From NCBI RefSeq assembly GCF_000420025.1, contig NZ_ATUD01000009.1:1-64000 (forward strand): a DNA stretch of 64,000 bases, in the 5' to 3' direction. The notes beneath the pieces are model-generated. The model saw only the letters and a list, made by a program, of their open reading frames with translations, made no database searches and had not been told where the DNA came from. The translations under genes were made by a program, and so were the position numbers. Shown one piece after another: positions 1 through 10,207 of the stretch. The stretch comes from Patulibacter americanus DSM 16676 (GTDB lineage: Bacteria; Actinomycetota; Thermoleophilia; Solirubrobacterales; Solirubrobacteraceae). Numbering within the stretch: the stretch's first letter is position 1; each line of letters opens with the position of its first letter.

Positions 1-95
1 TCGGGGTGGGGCCCGCACGCCTCTGCGGGTGCCCCGAGCCTCGCCGGGGTCCGACGCGCTCCGCCCCCGAGAAGCTCGGGGTGGGGCCCGCACGC
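1..95 (-). repeat. 72-bp dispersed palindromic unit, one truncated and one full copy
   Basis: Bases 1-20 are the end of one copy cut by the window edge, and 26-95 is a full copy. The arms are gggtgccccgag and ctcggggtggggccc, which form a short GC-rich stem. The same unit occurs at 35680-35745, 36430-36501 and twice at 60124-60267. The copy stops two bases before the -10 box of the next gene, so it supplies that gene's upstream promoter region. It is the most diverged copy together with the one at 35680. Confidence 0.75.
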
Positions 96-108
96 ATACC
101 CTGATGGG

Positions 109-831
109 GTGCAACCGGATCTGAGCCCCGAGGACGCCGAGCGCCTGGACGTGCTGCTGCGCGCCGTCGAGGTGCTCGACCCCGACGCCCAGCTGCCCGG
201 CGGGGAGAGCGAGGAGGACCTCGACGCCGCGGAGCGCCAGCTCGGCCGGCCGATGCCGACCCAGCTGCGCGAGTGGTACCGCACGGTCGGCGGCGGGGCG
301 GTCCTCGTCGGCGGACACCTGCGGACCTACCCGCCGGTGAAGAAGCGCTTCGTGCCCGGCCCGTACGTCGGCACCGCGCGCAACGCCCTGCGCTCGCGGG
401 AGTGGTTCGTGCCCGAGGAGGTCATCCCGTTCGGGTCCGACGCCGGTGGCGACGTCTTCGGCATCTGGTCCCCGGCCGAGGGCGGCGCCCGCCAGTTCGT
501 GGTCCTCATCGGTGCGGGCGACGGCGACGAGGACGTGCCCTCGTGCGCGATCGTCGGGGAGGATCTCTACGCGTTCCTCCAGGGCTGGTTCGCCCACTAC
601 GTCTGGGCGCAGGACGAGGACCTCGTCGACGAGGTGCAGGACGAGCTCGGTCTGCCGCTGGACCTGCAGGGCGTGCCGGAGGAGATGGCCCGCAGCGTCG
701 GTCAGCACCTCCAGGCCGTGCTGCGCTGGGCCAGCCCGTCGCTCGATCAGCTCGTCTACGACCCGGACAAGGGCTGGCCGCTGAGCGTCACCGACGTCCG
801 GGAGCAGGCCGAGGCCGCGCCGGACTGGTAG
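109..831 (+). CDS. SMI1/KNR4 family protein
   Basis: A 240-residue acidic protein that looks like a SUKH/SMI1-KNR4 domain. Residues 35-60 match the fold's start (LDAAERQLGRPMPTQLREWY), followed by a W/G-rich core and a FGSDAGGDVFG segment near residue 107. SUKH proteins serve as immunity proteins against contact-dependent toxins or as general protein-interaction modules; no toxin gene is adjacent here. The GTG start at 109 was chosen because a TACCCT -10 box (97-102) ends 6 nt before it, implying a leaderless mRNA. The 72-bp repeat abuts this promoter. Function remains unknown beyond the fold. Confidence 0.7.
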   Translation: MQPDLSPEDAERLDVLLRAVEVLDPDAQLPGGESEEDLDAAERQLGRPMPTQLREWYRTVGGGAVLVGGHLRTYPPVKKRFVPGPYVGTARNALRSREWFVPEEVIPFGSDAGGDVFGIWSPAEGGARQFVVLIGAGDGDEDVPSCAIVGEDLYAFLQGWFAHYVWAQDEDLVDEVQDELGLPLDLQGVPEEMARSVGQHLQAVLRWASPSLDQLVYDPDKGWPLSVTDVREQAEAAPDW

Positions 832-834
832 CCC

Positions 835-1233
835 TCAGCGCGCCAGTCCCGCGCGGCTCGGGGGCAGCGCGCGGTCGCGCGTGCGCCAGTCCGTCGCCCA
901 GGCCGAGGCGATGAGGCCGGAGCCCACCACGACGTGGACGATCCACGCCGCCGTGGAGTCGTCGTGGTACTCCAGCAGGAACGGGGCGGCGAAGAGCAGG
1001 GAGCCCAGCAGCGTGTCGGTCATCGCGTGCACGCCGAGGGGGACGAGCTTCACGAGGGACCAGCGCCAGCGCGTGGCCGCCGCCTGCAGGGCCACGAGGA
1101 CGCCGAAGGCGACCGAGACGTTGCGGGCGGCGTCGATGTCGGCGAATCCGAGCAGGAACGGCGCAGCGATCAGCACGAGGGCCACGACCGGCTCGCTCAG
1201 CGCGTGCAGGCGGAGCGGCAGCGGCTTGACCAT
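835..1233 (-). CDS. SPW-repeat membrane protein, paralog 1
   Basis: About 132 residues with four hydrophobic segments arranged as two copies of an SPW-type unit, each a PFLLGF/PFLLEY turn followed by a helix and a terminal W (DWRTR). It is the most distal of three consecutive reverse-strand paralogs, whose N-termini (xx[39 protein letters not shown]) align. That alignment sets the start at 1233; an upstream ATG at 1269 would add 12 low-complexity residues. The function of SPW proteins is unknown. They are small integral membrane proteins common in actinobacteria and proteobacteria. Confidence 0.75.
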   Translation of the reverse strand: MVKPLPLRLHALSEPVVALVLIAAPFLLGFADIDAARNVSVAFGVLVALQAAATRWRWSLVKLVPLGVHAMTDTLLGSLLFAAPFLLEYHDDSTAAWIVHVVVGSGLIASAWATDWRTRDRALPPSRAGLAR

Positions 1234-1333
1234 CGGGTGCGGGGCGGAGTGCGGCGCGGTGCGGTCCATGCGGCGTCGGTACCCCGTCCGGGCCGGAGGA
1301 TTCCCCGCGGGCGCGACGCCCGCGGGGCCCTGC

Positions 1334-1741
1334 TCAGCGCTTGGCGTTCTCGTGACGCCGGCGGCGGAGGTCGGCGCGGTCGTGCGCGCCGGACCAGTTC
1401 GTCATGAAGCCGGCGACGAGCAGGCCCAGGCCCAGGATCAGGTGGACCACGACGGCGGCCGTCGAGTCGTCGGAGTAGCCGAGGGCGAAGGGCGCGACGA
1501 TCAGCACGAGGCCGAGCACGATGTCGATGACCCCGTGGACCGGGAGCGGGATCACGCGCACGACGGAGAGCGGCCAGTTCGTCAGGAGCGTGCCGACGAG
1601 GACGACGATGGCGGCGGCGATCGAGATGTTCCGCGCGGCGTGGAAGTCCGCGAAGTCCAGGACGAATGGCGCGAGCAGGAGCACGAAGAACAGCGCGGGC
1701 TCCGAGAACATGTGGGCGCGTACGGGGATGGGGCGGTTCAT
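1334..1741 (-). CDS. SPW-repeat membrane protein, paralog 2
   Basis: The middle one of three tandem paralogs, about 135 residues, with four predicted membrane helices in two repeats (LLAPFVLDFAD and IVAPFALGYSD turns). Asp/Asn-rich loops follow each turn (DFHAARN, DDSTAAV). The C-terminus is Arg-rich. The start at 1741 (MNRPIPVRAH) follows the alignment with its neighbours; an in-frame ATG three codons upstream at 1750 is possible. Gaps of 100 and 52 bp separate it from its paralogs, so the three could be one transcript or three. No catalytic motif is present. Confidence 0.75.
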   Translation of the reverse strand: MNRPIPVRAHMFSEPALFFVLLLAPFVLDFADFHAARNISIAAAIVVLVGTLLTNWPLSVVRVIPLPVHGVIDIVLGLVLIVAPFALGYSDDSTAAVVVHLILGLGLLVAGFMTNWSGAHDRADLRRRRHENAKR

Positions 1742-1793
1742 GCCGCACACGTACCCGGGCGGGGCGCGGGGTAAAGCCCGCGCCCCGGGGGTC

Positions 1794-3433
<1,640 letters not shown>

Positions 3434-3437
3434 GGCG

Positions 3438-4382
3438 TTAGGGCTGGCGGAGCCACCGCTCGACGCGGCGTGCAGCGCGACGGCGTAGGCGCCGGCGGAT
3501 TGGATCGCTTAGGAATAGGCGATAGACGACGGCCACGCCGATGGCTGCGGCTATGCCCAGAATGGCGTAGTCGACAGCTGTTGCCGTGAGCCCGGTGATA
3601 GTGGCGAGCGATTTGTCGGCCTGCAAGAGCCCAACTACGGCGACGACGGCCAGCAGCATGTTCATGACGACGTCTCGTCGTCTCTCTGCGTGCTCCCAAA
3701 CGAAGGCGTGGCTCGACGTGGCTTGCTCGAAACGCTGTTGCAACTGGTCGATAGACGTTCGGAGGTGCCAACCCTCGTAGAACCGCTCCATCAGGCTGAT
3801 CTCCTCGCCGCTAACGAGATACGAATGTGGTTCTCTCGCGGCGAACAGGCTCTCGGTGTAGGAACTCAAGGCCGGGTTGATTCGCCCGCGGCGTCGCAGG
3901 TCCGGGAGCTCAGCTATGGCCGCCGCGGTGAGCTCGGTCAGCTGATAGATCATCATCGCCTCGACGAGGACGGCGACCGATTCCGGGTTGTACGGCAGCT
4001 GGATGAGATTCCAGTGCACCGGCGAAGTGGCCTCTCCTTCGAACCAGAGCGTCGATGAGTCGAAGTCGTCGAAGGCCTGGGTCGTCAAGGACCGAACCGC
4101 TGCAACGGCTTGGCGATAGGCCGGGTCGAAGGCCGCGTCCGAGTCGAAGAGGGCGCGGGCTGAGGACTCGTCGGGCGCCGATCCAATGGTCTGAACGACG
4201 ACGATCGACCCGAAAGCACCAATGTAGATTGCGAGCCCGTCGCGCTGTCTCCGCGCGTACCTCAGAGCCGGAAGTGGGCGAGGAACGCTATCCCGCCTCT
4301 CCCACGTGGACATCTCGATCGGGCCACTCCCGATGTTGCACGCGTGAACGACACGCACGGGACGAGTCGGGATGGTGGTCAC
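3438..4382 (-). CDS. Unrecognised protein with two C-terminal membrane helices
   Basis: A 314-residue protein I do not recognise. It has a soluble N-terminal region of about 235 residues, including a helical stretch rich in Gln/Glu (about 210-235). Two membrane segments (about 238-254 and 270-291) and a strongly basic tail (RRRLRRRAARR) follow. The GTG start at 4382 overlaps the stop of the upstream peptidase gene by 4 nt (GTGA), which fixes the start and implies translational coupling. Like its partner it is clearly less GC-rich than the neighbouring genes, with A/T-ending codons, suggesting recent transfer. The layout (soluble domain, coiled region, two helices) is reminiscent of CorA-like or RMD1-like membrane proteins, but I see no GxN motif. 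Confidence 0.7.
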   Translation of the reverse strand: MTTIPTRPVRVVHACNIGSGPIEMSTWERRDSVPRPLPALRYARRQRDGLAIYIGAFGSIVVVQTIGSAPDESSARALFDSDAAFDPAYRQAVAAVRSLTTQAFDDFDSSTLWFEGEATSPVHWNLIQLPYNPESVAVLVEAMMIYQLTELTAAAIAELPDLRRRGRINPALSSYTESLFAAREPHSYLVSGEEISLMERFYEGWHLRTSIDQLQQRFEQATSSHAFVWEHAERRRDVVMNMLLAVVAVVGLLQADKSLATITGLTATAVDYAILGIAAAIGVAVVYRLFLSDPIRRRLRRRAARRVERWLRQP

Positions 4383-5509
4383 ATCGAGAAGACGAAATCG
4401 CCGAGGGGACGACCGCGTAGAAACTCGAGTGACTCGGCTTTCGGTGCGCCAAGTTCCCTCGTGAGCCAGAGTCCACCTAGAACGTAGGACAACTGCAGCC
4501 CAGGATGTTCCGAGAAGAGCATCAGGCTGTAGAGAGCTGCACGGTCGCTGTAGCCCCGGGCTCGCGCGAGTTGGGGAACGCGCCGAGAAACTTCGTCGCA
4601 TTCGGCGTCGAGCAGGCCGATCAATCCAAACGTTTCGGGTCCCGGCGCTGCGATAGGAGCGAGATGCCATTCCGCCCAGGTCGCCCAACCTTCGACCAGC
4701 GCGAAAGCTCCATGGTCGAACCATGGCGCACCGAGGTTCCGCACAGCGGTATAGAAGGCAGCGTGTCCGGCCACCTCGTGCGCGAGCGTCGCGCGGAGGG
4801 TGTCGGCACGGGCCGAATCGGGGTTGTAGTGCATCACGAGTCGGTCGGTCGCGTCGGCGGACAGCTCGGTCGGCCAGTACTCACCGAAACCATCGGGCGC
4901 ATCGTCTGTGGACACCGCGAACTCCGGCAGCACGGACCACGACTCGCGAAGCGCGGCGATCTCGCGTTGCACGACCCCCTCGAAGTCCCGCCGGCTTAGT
5001 CGGGCCGGCGGGTCGGGACTCGACTGCACCCGGGGCATCATTTTAGTTGCAGCTACCGTGCCGGATAGCTGATCGCCGAAGACCAGCCGCATCAGGTCGC
5101 CGTGGGCATTGCGCCATGGGGTTCGGATCGCACGGTCCACGACAAGCGATAGGTCGATCTGCACCGCGGGCGGTAGCCACTTTGCATCGGCGACTCGGTC
5201 TCGTAGGAGCGGCTCGATGGCCGGGATCGAACCGGTCGTGCCGCCGTCCAAGGCGTCGGCCACGGCGACGCGGGCTGCGTCGACATCTCGGTCAGCTTCC
5301 AGAGCATCGAGAAGATTGCCTACGGAGCGGTGTGATCCGGCGATCGCCAACAAATCGCGCATAAAGGACCCATGTCGAGCGAAACCATCTCGCTCCAACT
5401 CCCGAATGCTCTCGGCTACTACCTGCTGAAGCTGCCGATCGAAAGGCACGCGGGTCCGCCAGTCCCAGACGCTCAAACCGCCCTGTACGGGCTTGACGCT
5501 CACGCTCAC
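4379..5509 (-). CDS. DUF885-like zinc metallopeptidase
   Basis: A 376-residue protein without a signal peptide. H244-E245 and H249 (LAHEVAGHAAF) followed by E273 in VEGWATWAEW match the layout of DUF885/gluzincin peptidases, where HExxPGH and EGWA supply the zinc ligands. Here the first motif is one residue shorter than HExxPGH. Length is below the usual 550-600, so this would be a compact or divergent member. The GTG start at 5509 follows an ACGATA (reverse TATCGT) box at 5517-5522 by 7 nt. Lower GC than its surroundings and coupling to the membrane protein downstream mark the pair as a transferred cassette. The substrate is unknown. Confidence 0.7.
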   Translation of the reverse strand: MSVSVKPVQGGLSVWDWRTRVPFDRQLQQVVAESIRELERDGFARHGSFMRDLLAIAGSHRSVGNLLDALEADRDVDAARVAVADALDGGTTGSIPAIEPLLRDRVADAKWLPPAVQIDLSLVVDRAIRTPWRNAHGDLMRLVFGDQLSGTVAATKMMPRVQSSPDPPARLSRRDFEGVVQREIAALRESWSVLPEFAVSTDDAPDGFGEYWPTELSADATDRLVMHYNPDSARADTLRATLAHEVAGHAAFYTAVRNLGAPWFDHGAFALVEGWATWAEWHLAPIAAPGPETFGLIGLLDAECDEVSRRVPQLARARGYSDRAALYSLMLFSEHPGLQLSYVLGGLWLTRELGAPKAESLEFLRGRPLGDFVFSM

Positions 5510-5557
5510 AGCCGAAACGATACGCCGCTCGACTCGGAGGTTGCACGATTCACGAAA

Positions 5558-5591
5558 GACGGGGGCGGGCCGGCGACCGGCCGCCCCCGTC
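5558..5591. terminator. Stray GC-rich hairpin between divergent genes
   Basis: An 11-bp perfect stem (5558-5568 with 5581-5591) with an inner 5-bp extension, looking like a transcription terminator. It lies upstream of both flanking genes, so no gene ends at it. It may be a leftover terminator from before the low-GC cassette was inserted downstream of asd. Confidence 0.5.
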
Positions 5592-5613
5592 TTGTGGCCA
5601 GTAGCGTTGCCCT

Positions 5614-6201
5614 ATGGCCCGCTCCAGCGAGATCACCCCGGAAGTCCTGCAGCGCCGGCGCGAGGCGCTGCAGCAGGTCCGCCAGTGGGGGGATCCGGCG
5701 CTGAAGGCCGTCGCGAAGCCGATCGACGAGATCGACTCCGACCTGGTCGGCGAGGCCCGCCGGCTCATCACGATCATGGACGCCGCTCTCGGCGCCGGCC
5801 TGGCCGCCACGCAGGTCGGCATCCTGCGCCGCTACTTCGTCTACCGCGAGGGCGACGAGGAGCTCGGCGCCGCCGCCGCGCTCGTCAACCCCGAGGTCGA
5901 GTGGACGTCGGACGAGACGGACGTGCAGTACGAGGGTTGCCTCTCCCTCGAGGGCGTGTGGGTGCCCGTCGAGCGGCCGACGTCGGCGCGCATCACCGGG
6001 CTCGACCTGTCCGGCCGGGAGCAGCGCATCGAGGCCACGGGCCCGCTCGCCCGCCGTCTGCTCCACGAGATCGACCACCTCGACGGCGTGCTCATGCTCG
6101 ACCGCACCACGAAGGAGCAGCGCAAGGAGGCCCTCCGGGCCCTGCGCGAGGGCCGCACGATGGACCCGCCCGGCGAGGACGAGCGGCTCGAGATCGACTG
6201 A
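5614..6201 (+). CDS. def: Peptide deformylase
   Basis: Removes the N-formyl group from nascent proteins. The 195-residue protein carries all three family motifs: GAGLAATQ (60-67), EGCLS (107-111, Cys metal ligand 109) and HEIDH (151-155, His ligands and catalytic Glu). The N-terminal region has an extra helix of about 20 residues, and the C-terminal tail is charged and probably flexible. The ATG is 6 nt after TAGCGT (5602-5607), implying a leaderless mRNA. It is not next to fmt; a hairpin follows the stop codon. Cytoplasmic, ribosome-associated. Confidence 0.96.
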   Translation: MARSSEITPEVLQRRREALQQVRQWGDPALKAVAKPIDEIDSDLVGEARRLITIMDAALGAGLAATQVGILRRYFVYREGDEELGAAAALVNPEVEWTSDETDVQYEGCLSLEGVWVPVERPTSARITGLDLSGREQRIEATGPLARRLLHEIDHLDGVLMLDRTTKEQRKEALRALREGRTMDPPGEDERLEID

Positions 6202-6217
6202 GCGGCTGACCGACCGA

Positions 6218-6241
6218 CCGCCCCGTCCCGACCGGGGGCGG
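6218..6241 (+). terminator. Terminator after def
   Basis: A 7-bp GC stem, ccgcccc paired with ggggcgg across a 10-nt loop, beginning 17 nt after the def stop. No U-tract follows; a G-run does. It also faces the end of the reverse-strand gene at 6288, so it may serve both. Confidence 0.5.
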
Positions 6242-6287
6242 GGGGGAGCAGGAACGGCGGGGGAGGCCGCGGCCTCGGCGCTCCGCC

Positions 6288-7277
6288 TCAGCCGCGGACG
6301 TCCAGGACGACCTTGCCGACCGCGGTCCGTCCCTCGAGGGCCAGGAGCGCCTCGGCCGCCCGCTCGAGCGGGAACCGCGGACCGACCACCGGCCGCACGA
6401 ACCCGTCCGCGATCAGGGCGTCCAGCGCCTCGCCGATCTCGCGGTTCAGCGCGGGCTTCGGCATCGCGTACGCGCCCCACCCGGCGCCGATGACCTCCGT
6501 GTTGTTCAGGAGCAGCCGGTTGACCTTCACCTCGGGGATCGAGCCGCCGGTGAAGCCGACGACGACGAGCCGTCCGCCCTCTGCGAGGGACCGCAGGCTG
6601 TCGGTGAAGCGGTCGCCGCCGACGGGGTCGAGCACCAGGTCGACGCCCCCGTCCGAGAGGGCCTTGGCCTCGTCCTTCCAGGCACTGTCGGAACGCACGA
6701 CCTCGTCGGCGCCCGCGTCGCGCGCCACCCGCTCCTTCTCGTCCGTGGAGACGACGGCGATCGTCCGTGCGCCCAGCCCCTTGGCGACCTGCAGGGCGGC
6801 CGTGCCGACGCCCCCGGCGGCGCCGTGCACGAGCACCGTCTCGCCGGCCTTCAGGCGGCCGCGGGTCACGAGCGAGAAGTAGGCCGTGTGGTAGTTCAGG
6901 ACGAGCCCGGCGCCCTGGGCGAAGTCGAGCTCGTCGGGCAGGCGGAACGTCAGGTGCGGCGGCGCGACGGCGATCTCGGCGAAGCCGCCGAGCACGCAGA
7001 ACCCGGCGACCCGGTCGCCGACGGCCACGGGCGCGTCGTCCGGGGCGCTGCGCACGATCCCGGCGACCTCGCTGCCGGGCACGAACGGCAGCGGCGGCTT
7101 GAGCTGGTACTGCCCGCGGGTCTGCAGGAGCTCGGGGAACGAGACGCCCGCGGCGTGGACGTCGATCACGATGCCGTCGCCGGCGCCGAGCAGGTGCCCG
7201 GGCCCGGGCTCCGGCAGGTCGACGAGGTGCAGGGCGGTCTCCGGCCCGGTGAGTTCCGTGATCTGCAGCGCCTTCAT
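6288..7277 (-). CDS. Zinc-independent MDR oxidoreductase, NADPH:quinone reductase-like
   Basis: A 329-residue medium-chain dehydrogenase/reductase. The N-terminal GroES-like domain has GVSFPELLQTRGQY and the PFVPGSEVAG signature. The Rossmann domain carries VHGAAGGVGTAALQ (about 150-163) for NADPH. No structural zinc cysteine cluster is present, as expected for the quinone oxidoreductase/QorA branch. It probably reduces quinones or enoyl/enone substrates; the exact substrate cannot be read from sequence. The ATG follows ACGCTA (reverse TAGCGT, 7285-7290) by 7 nt, so it is leaderless. It is transcribed divergently from the beta-lactamase-fold gene at 7400. Confidence 0.9.
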   Translation of the reverse strand: MKALQITELTGPETALHLVDLPEPGPGHLLGAGDGIVIDVHAAGVSFPELLQTRGQYQLKPPLPFVPGSEVAGIVRSAPDDAPVAVGDRVAGFCVLGGFAEIAVAPPHLTFRLPDELDFAQGAGLVLNYHTAYFSLVTRGRLKAGETVLVHGAAGGVGTAALQVAKGLGARTIAVVSTDEKERVARDAGADEVVRSDSAWKDEAKALSDGGVDLVLDPVGGDRFTDSLRSLAEGGRLVVVGFTGGSIPEVKVNRLLLNNTEVIGAGWGAYAMPKPALNREIGEALDALIADGFVRPVVGPRFPLERAAEALLALEGRTAVGKVVLDVRG

Positions 7278-7399
7278 GCGCCGGACGCTACCTCACGCCC
7301 CTCGCCGCGTCCGGTGGGTGTGCCGGGTGGCGCAGGCCGATCCGGTCACGCTGGACCGGCGACGGTCGCGCGCCCGCGATCCGGGCATAGGGTCGGCCG

Positions 7400-8359
7400 A
7401 TGCGCTCCCGCTCACGCCCGTCCCGCCCCGAGGTCGCCCGCGCCGCAGCCCTGGTCGTGGCGGCGCTGGTCCTCCTGGCGACGGCCGCACTCGGCGGCCC
7501 AGGCCCCCGGAGCGCTTCTGCGGCGACGGGACCGGCCGCCGCCGTCGCCGCGGCGCCCGTCACGGCGACGCCCCGCGCGGCGCCCGCCGCCGTCCGGCAG
7601 GACGACCTCACCCGCCGGGGCCTCCCGTCGCGGACGGCCTGGCGGGCAGCGACGCAGCGCGCGAGGCGGTGGGCCGCCGCCCAGCCCGAGCGGATCCGCT
7701 TCGCCCTGCGCGTCGAGGACCGGAGCTGGGCGTTCCGCGGCGCGGAGCGGACGAACAGCAACAGCGTGCTGAAGGCGACGGTCCTCGTGGCCTATCTGCG
7801 CCGCGGGAGCGTCCGGGACCGGCCGCTCACCCGCCGCGAGCGGGCGCTGCTGGAACCGATGATCCGTCGGTCCGCCAACGGTCCCGTGCCGCCGCTGATC
7901 GACGCGATCGGGGGCCTCGAGCCGTTGCGGGCCGTCGCCCGGCGCGGCGGCATGCGCCGGTTCGCGCCGGTGCGGACCCCGTGGGGCACCTCGCAGATCA
8001 CGGCGGCCGACGAGGTCGCGTTCTTCGCGGCCCTCCCGTCCCTGCTTCCGCCGCGCCACCGCGCCTACGCGCTCGAGCTCCTGCGGACGATCGTCCCCTC
8101 CCAGCGCTGGGGCCTGGCCCGCGCGGCGCCCGCCGGCTGGCTCGCCCGGTTCAAGGGCGGCTGGGACGACCACGGCGACGTCAAGCAGGTGATGCGGCTG
8201 GAGTGCGCCGACCGGGTCGTCGTCGCCTCGGTGCTCGTGGACGGCACGGACCACGAGCGCTCGATCGCCGCGATCGAGCGCGTGGGCCGGCGGCTGCTGA
8301 TGCCGCTGCGCGCCCGTGGCGCGGAGGCGTGCTCATCCGTGCTCGCCCCGGCGCCGTAG
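7400..8359 (+). CDS. Secreted serine hydrolase, class A beta-lactamase fold
   Basis: A 319-residue protein with an N-terminal signal segment (positive MRSRSRPSRP, then a long Ala/Leu/Val stretch to about residue 45). The three motifs of the penicillin-binding/beta-lactamase fold are present: SVLK (SxxK, about residue 119), SAN (SxN, about 158) and KGGW (KTG equivalent, about 250). The Glu166-type omega-loop motif is not evident, so it may be a DD-peptidase-like or inactive relative rather than a real beta-lactamase. The ATG is 6 nt after TAGGGT (7388-7393). It ends 11 bp from the convergent sugar dehydrogenase gene, with no room for a separate terminator. Confidence 0.75.
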   Translation: MRSRSRPSRPEVARAAALVVAALVLLATAALGGPGPRSASAATGPAAAVAAAPVTATPRAAPAAVRQDDLTRRGLPSRTAWRAATQRARRWAAAQPERIRFALRVEDRSWAFRGAERTNSNSVLKATVLVAYLRRGSVRDRPLTRRERALLEPMIRRSANGPVPPLIDAIGGLEPLRAVARRGGMRRFAPVRTPWGTSQITAADEVAFFAALPSLLPPRHRAYALELLRTIVPSQRWGLARAAPAGWLARFKGGWDDHGDVKQVMRLECADRVVVASVLVDGTDHERSIAAIERVGRRLLMPLRARGAEACSSVLAPAP

Positions 8360-8370
8360 CGCTCCCCCGT

Positions 8371-10062
8371 CTAGCGGCGGACCGGGGCGATCCGCACGCC
8401 GGTGGCGTAGGTCGCGCTCGCCCCCGCCGTCCGCCGGTGCACGACGCGCACGACGAGCCGGCGCGTCGTGGCCGTGCGCAGGCGCTTGCGGCCGACCGGC
8501 CCGAGCTTCACGCGGTAGCGCTGCGTCGCGACCGACGTCGTGCGGGGGCGGACGCGCGCGAGGAGCGGCCCGCGGCTCGAGCGCAGCCGCAGCTCGATCG
8601 TCGTGCGGCCGGCGGACGGGCCGACGGCTCGCACGGACACCGTGCGGCCCGCGGCCAGGCGACGCGCCCCGAGCCGGCGGACGGCGTCGCGCAGCTTCGC
8701 CCCGAGCGCCTTCGTCCGCGCCCGGACCTGCGCCGTCGGGTCGACCGGGGCGGAGGGGCCCGGGACGGCGGGCGACGGGCCCGGCGCGGGGACGGACGGG
8801 ACGGGCGGCGGGTCGGCCGCGTCGCTGCCCCCGGGGGTGCGGGCGGAGAGGGGCACGCGGTAGATCCCGGCGGTGCCGTCGCGCGCGATCAGCAGCTCGG
8901 ATCCCCGCGCCACCGCGACGCGCAGCCGGCCGAGGTTCGTCACGTGGCTGGCCTGCGCGAAGACCGCGCCCTGCCGCACGTCGAAGCGCTGCAGCCGCGT
9001 GCCGGCGAGGAACGGGGCGTAGAGCGAGCCGTCCGCGCCGACCGCGAGATCGCCCGGTGCCCACGCGGGGCTGTCGGGGCCGACCGCCGCCGGGGCGATG
9101 AAGCCGGGGGCGTTGTCCGGACCGGAGTGGATCGGCCACCCGTAGTTGCCGCCCTTGACGACGAGGTTCAGCTCGTCGCGCCCCGTCCTGCCGTTGCCGC
9201 CCGGGTAGTTCGTGTAGGTCTCGCCGGACGGGCCGTGCTCCGACTCCCACAGCCGTCCCGCGGCGTCGAACGCGAGCCCCTGCGGGTGGCGGTGGCCGAG
9301 CGACCACACGAACCGCGCGTTGCCGCCCTGGGCGACGAACGGATTGTCGGCGGGAGCCGTCGCGGGTCCGGAGGCGGACACGGCCAAACGGAGGATCTTC
9401 CCGTTGAGGTTCTGGGGGTCCTGGGGCCGGGTGGGCTGGTGGATGTCGCCCGTGGTCACGTAGAGCGCGCCGTCCGGGCCGAAGACCATGCGGCCGCCGT
9501 CGTGGTTGCCGTCCGAGTCGATCCCGTCGAAGACCCGGTCGACGACCTCGAAGCCCCCGGTCGGCTGGGCACGGAGTCGCCAGATGCCGCTCGGGCCGAA
9601 GGGCGCCTCGCCTCCCGGGTTGACCGTCGTCGTGACGTACACGTACGCGAGGCCGCTGGCGGCGAAGTCGGGGGACAGGGCGAACCCGAGCAGCTTGCGG
9701 ACGTTCACGCCGGAGAACGCATTGCGGGCCAGGGCCGGCGTGGCCTGCAGCGCGTCGTCCGTGCCGAGCACCCGGATCCCGCCGTCGCGCTCGACGACGA
9801 ACGTGCGGCCGTCCGGCGCGGGGGCGATCTCCCACGGCGTCCGGAGGCCGTCGGCGGCGAGGCGGACGGGCTCGCCCGTCGGCGTCGCCTGCGCGGCGGG
9901 CGCGAAGGCCAGGGCGGCGAGGGCCGCGGCGCCGGCGCCGGCCGTGCGGACCGCGGTGCGGCGCGGGCGTGGGAAGCCGGGCGGGCGGTGCGCGGGCGCG
10001 GGCCGGTCGGGCGGGAACCCCGTCCTGGCGCGGGTGGACGGGCGATCGGGGGCGCGCTCCAT
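8371..10062 (-). CDS. Secreted PQQ-type sugar dehydrogenase (GSDH domain)
   Basis: A 563-residue exported protein. After a long Arg/Pro-rich N-terminus with a signal segment (about residues 35-60) comes a six-bladed beta-propeller of the soluble glucose/sorbosone dehydrogenase family. Visible signs are TPWEIAPAPDGRTFVVERDG, GFALSPDFAASGLAYVY, the HRHPQGLAFD histidine motif and LNLVVKGGNYGWP. The family oxidises aldose sugars with PQQ, though many members have undefined substrates. The last 110 residues are a separate basic, beta-rich region typical of extra wall- or surface-associated domains in this lineage. The start is the first ATG on the reverse strand; no clear -10 box or RBS was seen. 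Confidence 0.85.
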   Translation of the reverse strand: MERAPDRPSTRARTGFPPDRPAPAHRPPGFPRPRRTAVRTAGAGAAALAALAFAPAAQATPTGEPVRLAADGLRTPWEIAPAPDGRTFVVERDGGIRVLGTDDALQATPALARNAFSGVNVRKLLGFALSPDFAASGLAYVYVTTTVNPGGEAPFGPSGIWRLRAQPTGGFEVVDRVFDGIDSDGNHDGGRMVFGPDGALYVTTGDIHQPTRPQDPQNLNGKILRLAVSASGPATAPADNPFVAQGGNARFVWSLGHRHPQGLAFDAAGRLWESEHGPSGETYTNYPGGNGRTGRDELNLVVKGGNYGWPIHSGPDNAPGFIAPAAVGPDSPAWAPGDLAVGADGSLYAPFLAGTRLQRFDVRQGAVFAQASHVTNLGRLRVAVARGSELLIARDGTAGIYRVPLSARTPGGSDAADPPPVPSVPAPGPSPAVPGPSAPVDPTAQVRARTKALGAKLRDAVRRLGARRLAAGRTVSVRAVGPSAGRTTIELRLRSSRGPLLARVRPRTTSVATQRYRVKLGPVGRKRLRTATTRRLVVRVVHRRTAGASATYATGVRIAPVRR

Positions 10063-10207
10063 GCCTCATGGTCCCACGGCCGCCGCCCCCGTGGGCCGGT
10101 CGGGCGGGGGACGCAGATCGAGGTCGGCGGCGTGGTGGGGACAGCCCCCCGGCGACCCGGGGCACCGCTCCAAGGTCGGGGCATGGGAGGATCGCCACGA
10201 TGGCCGC

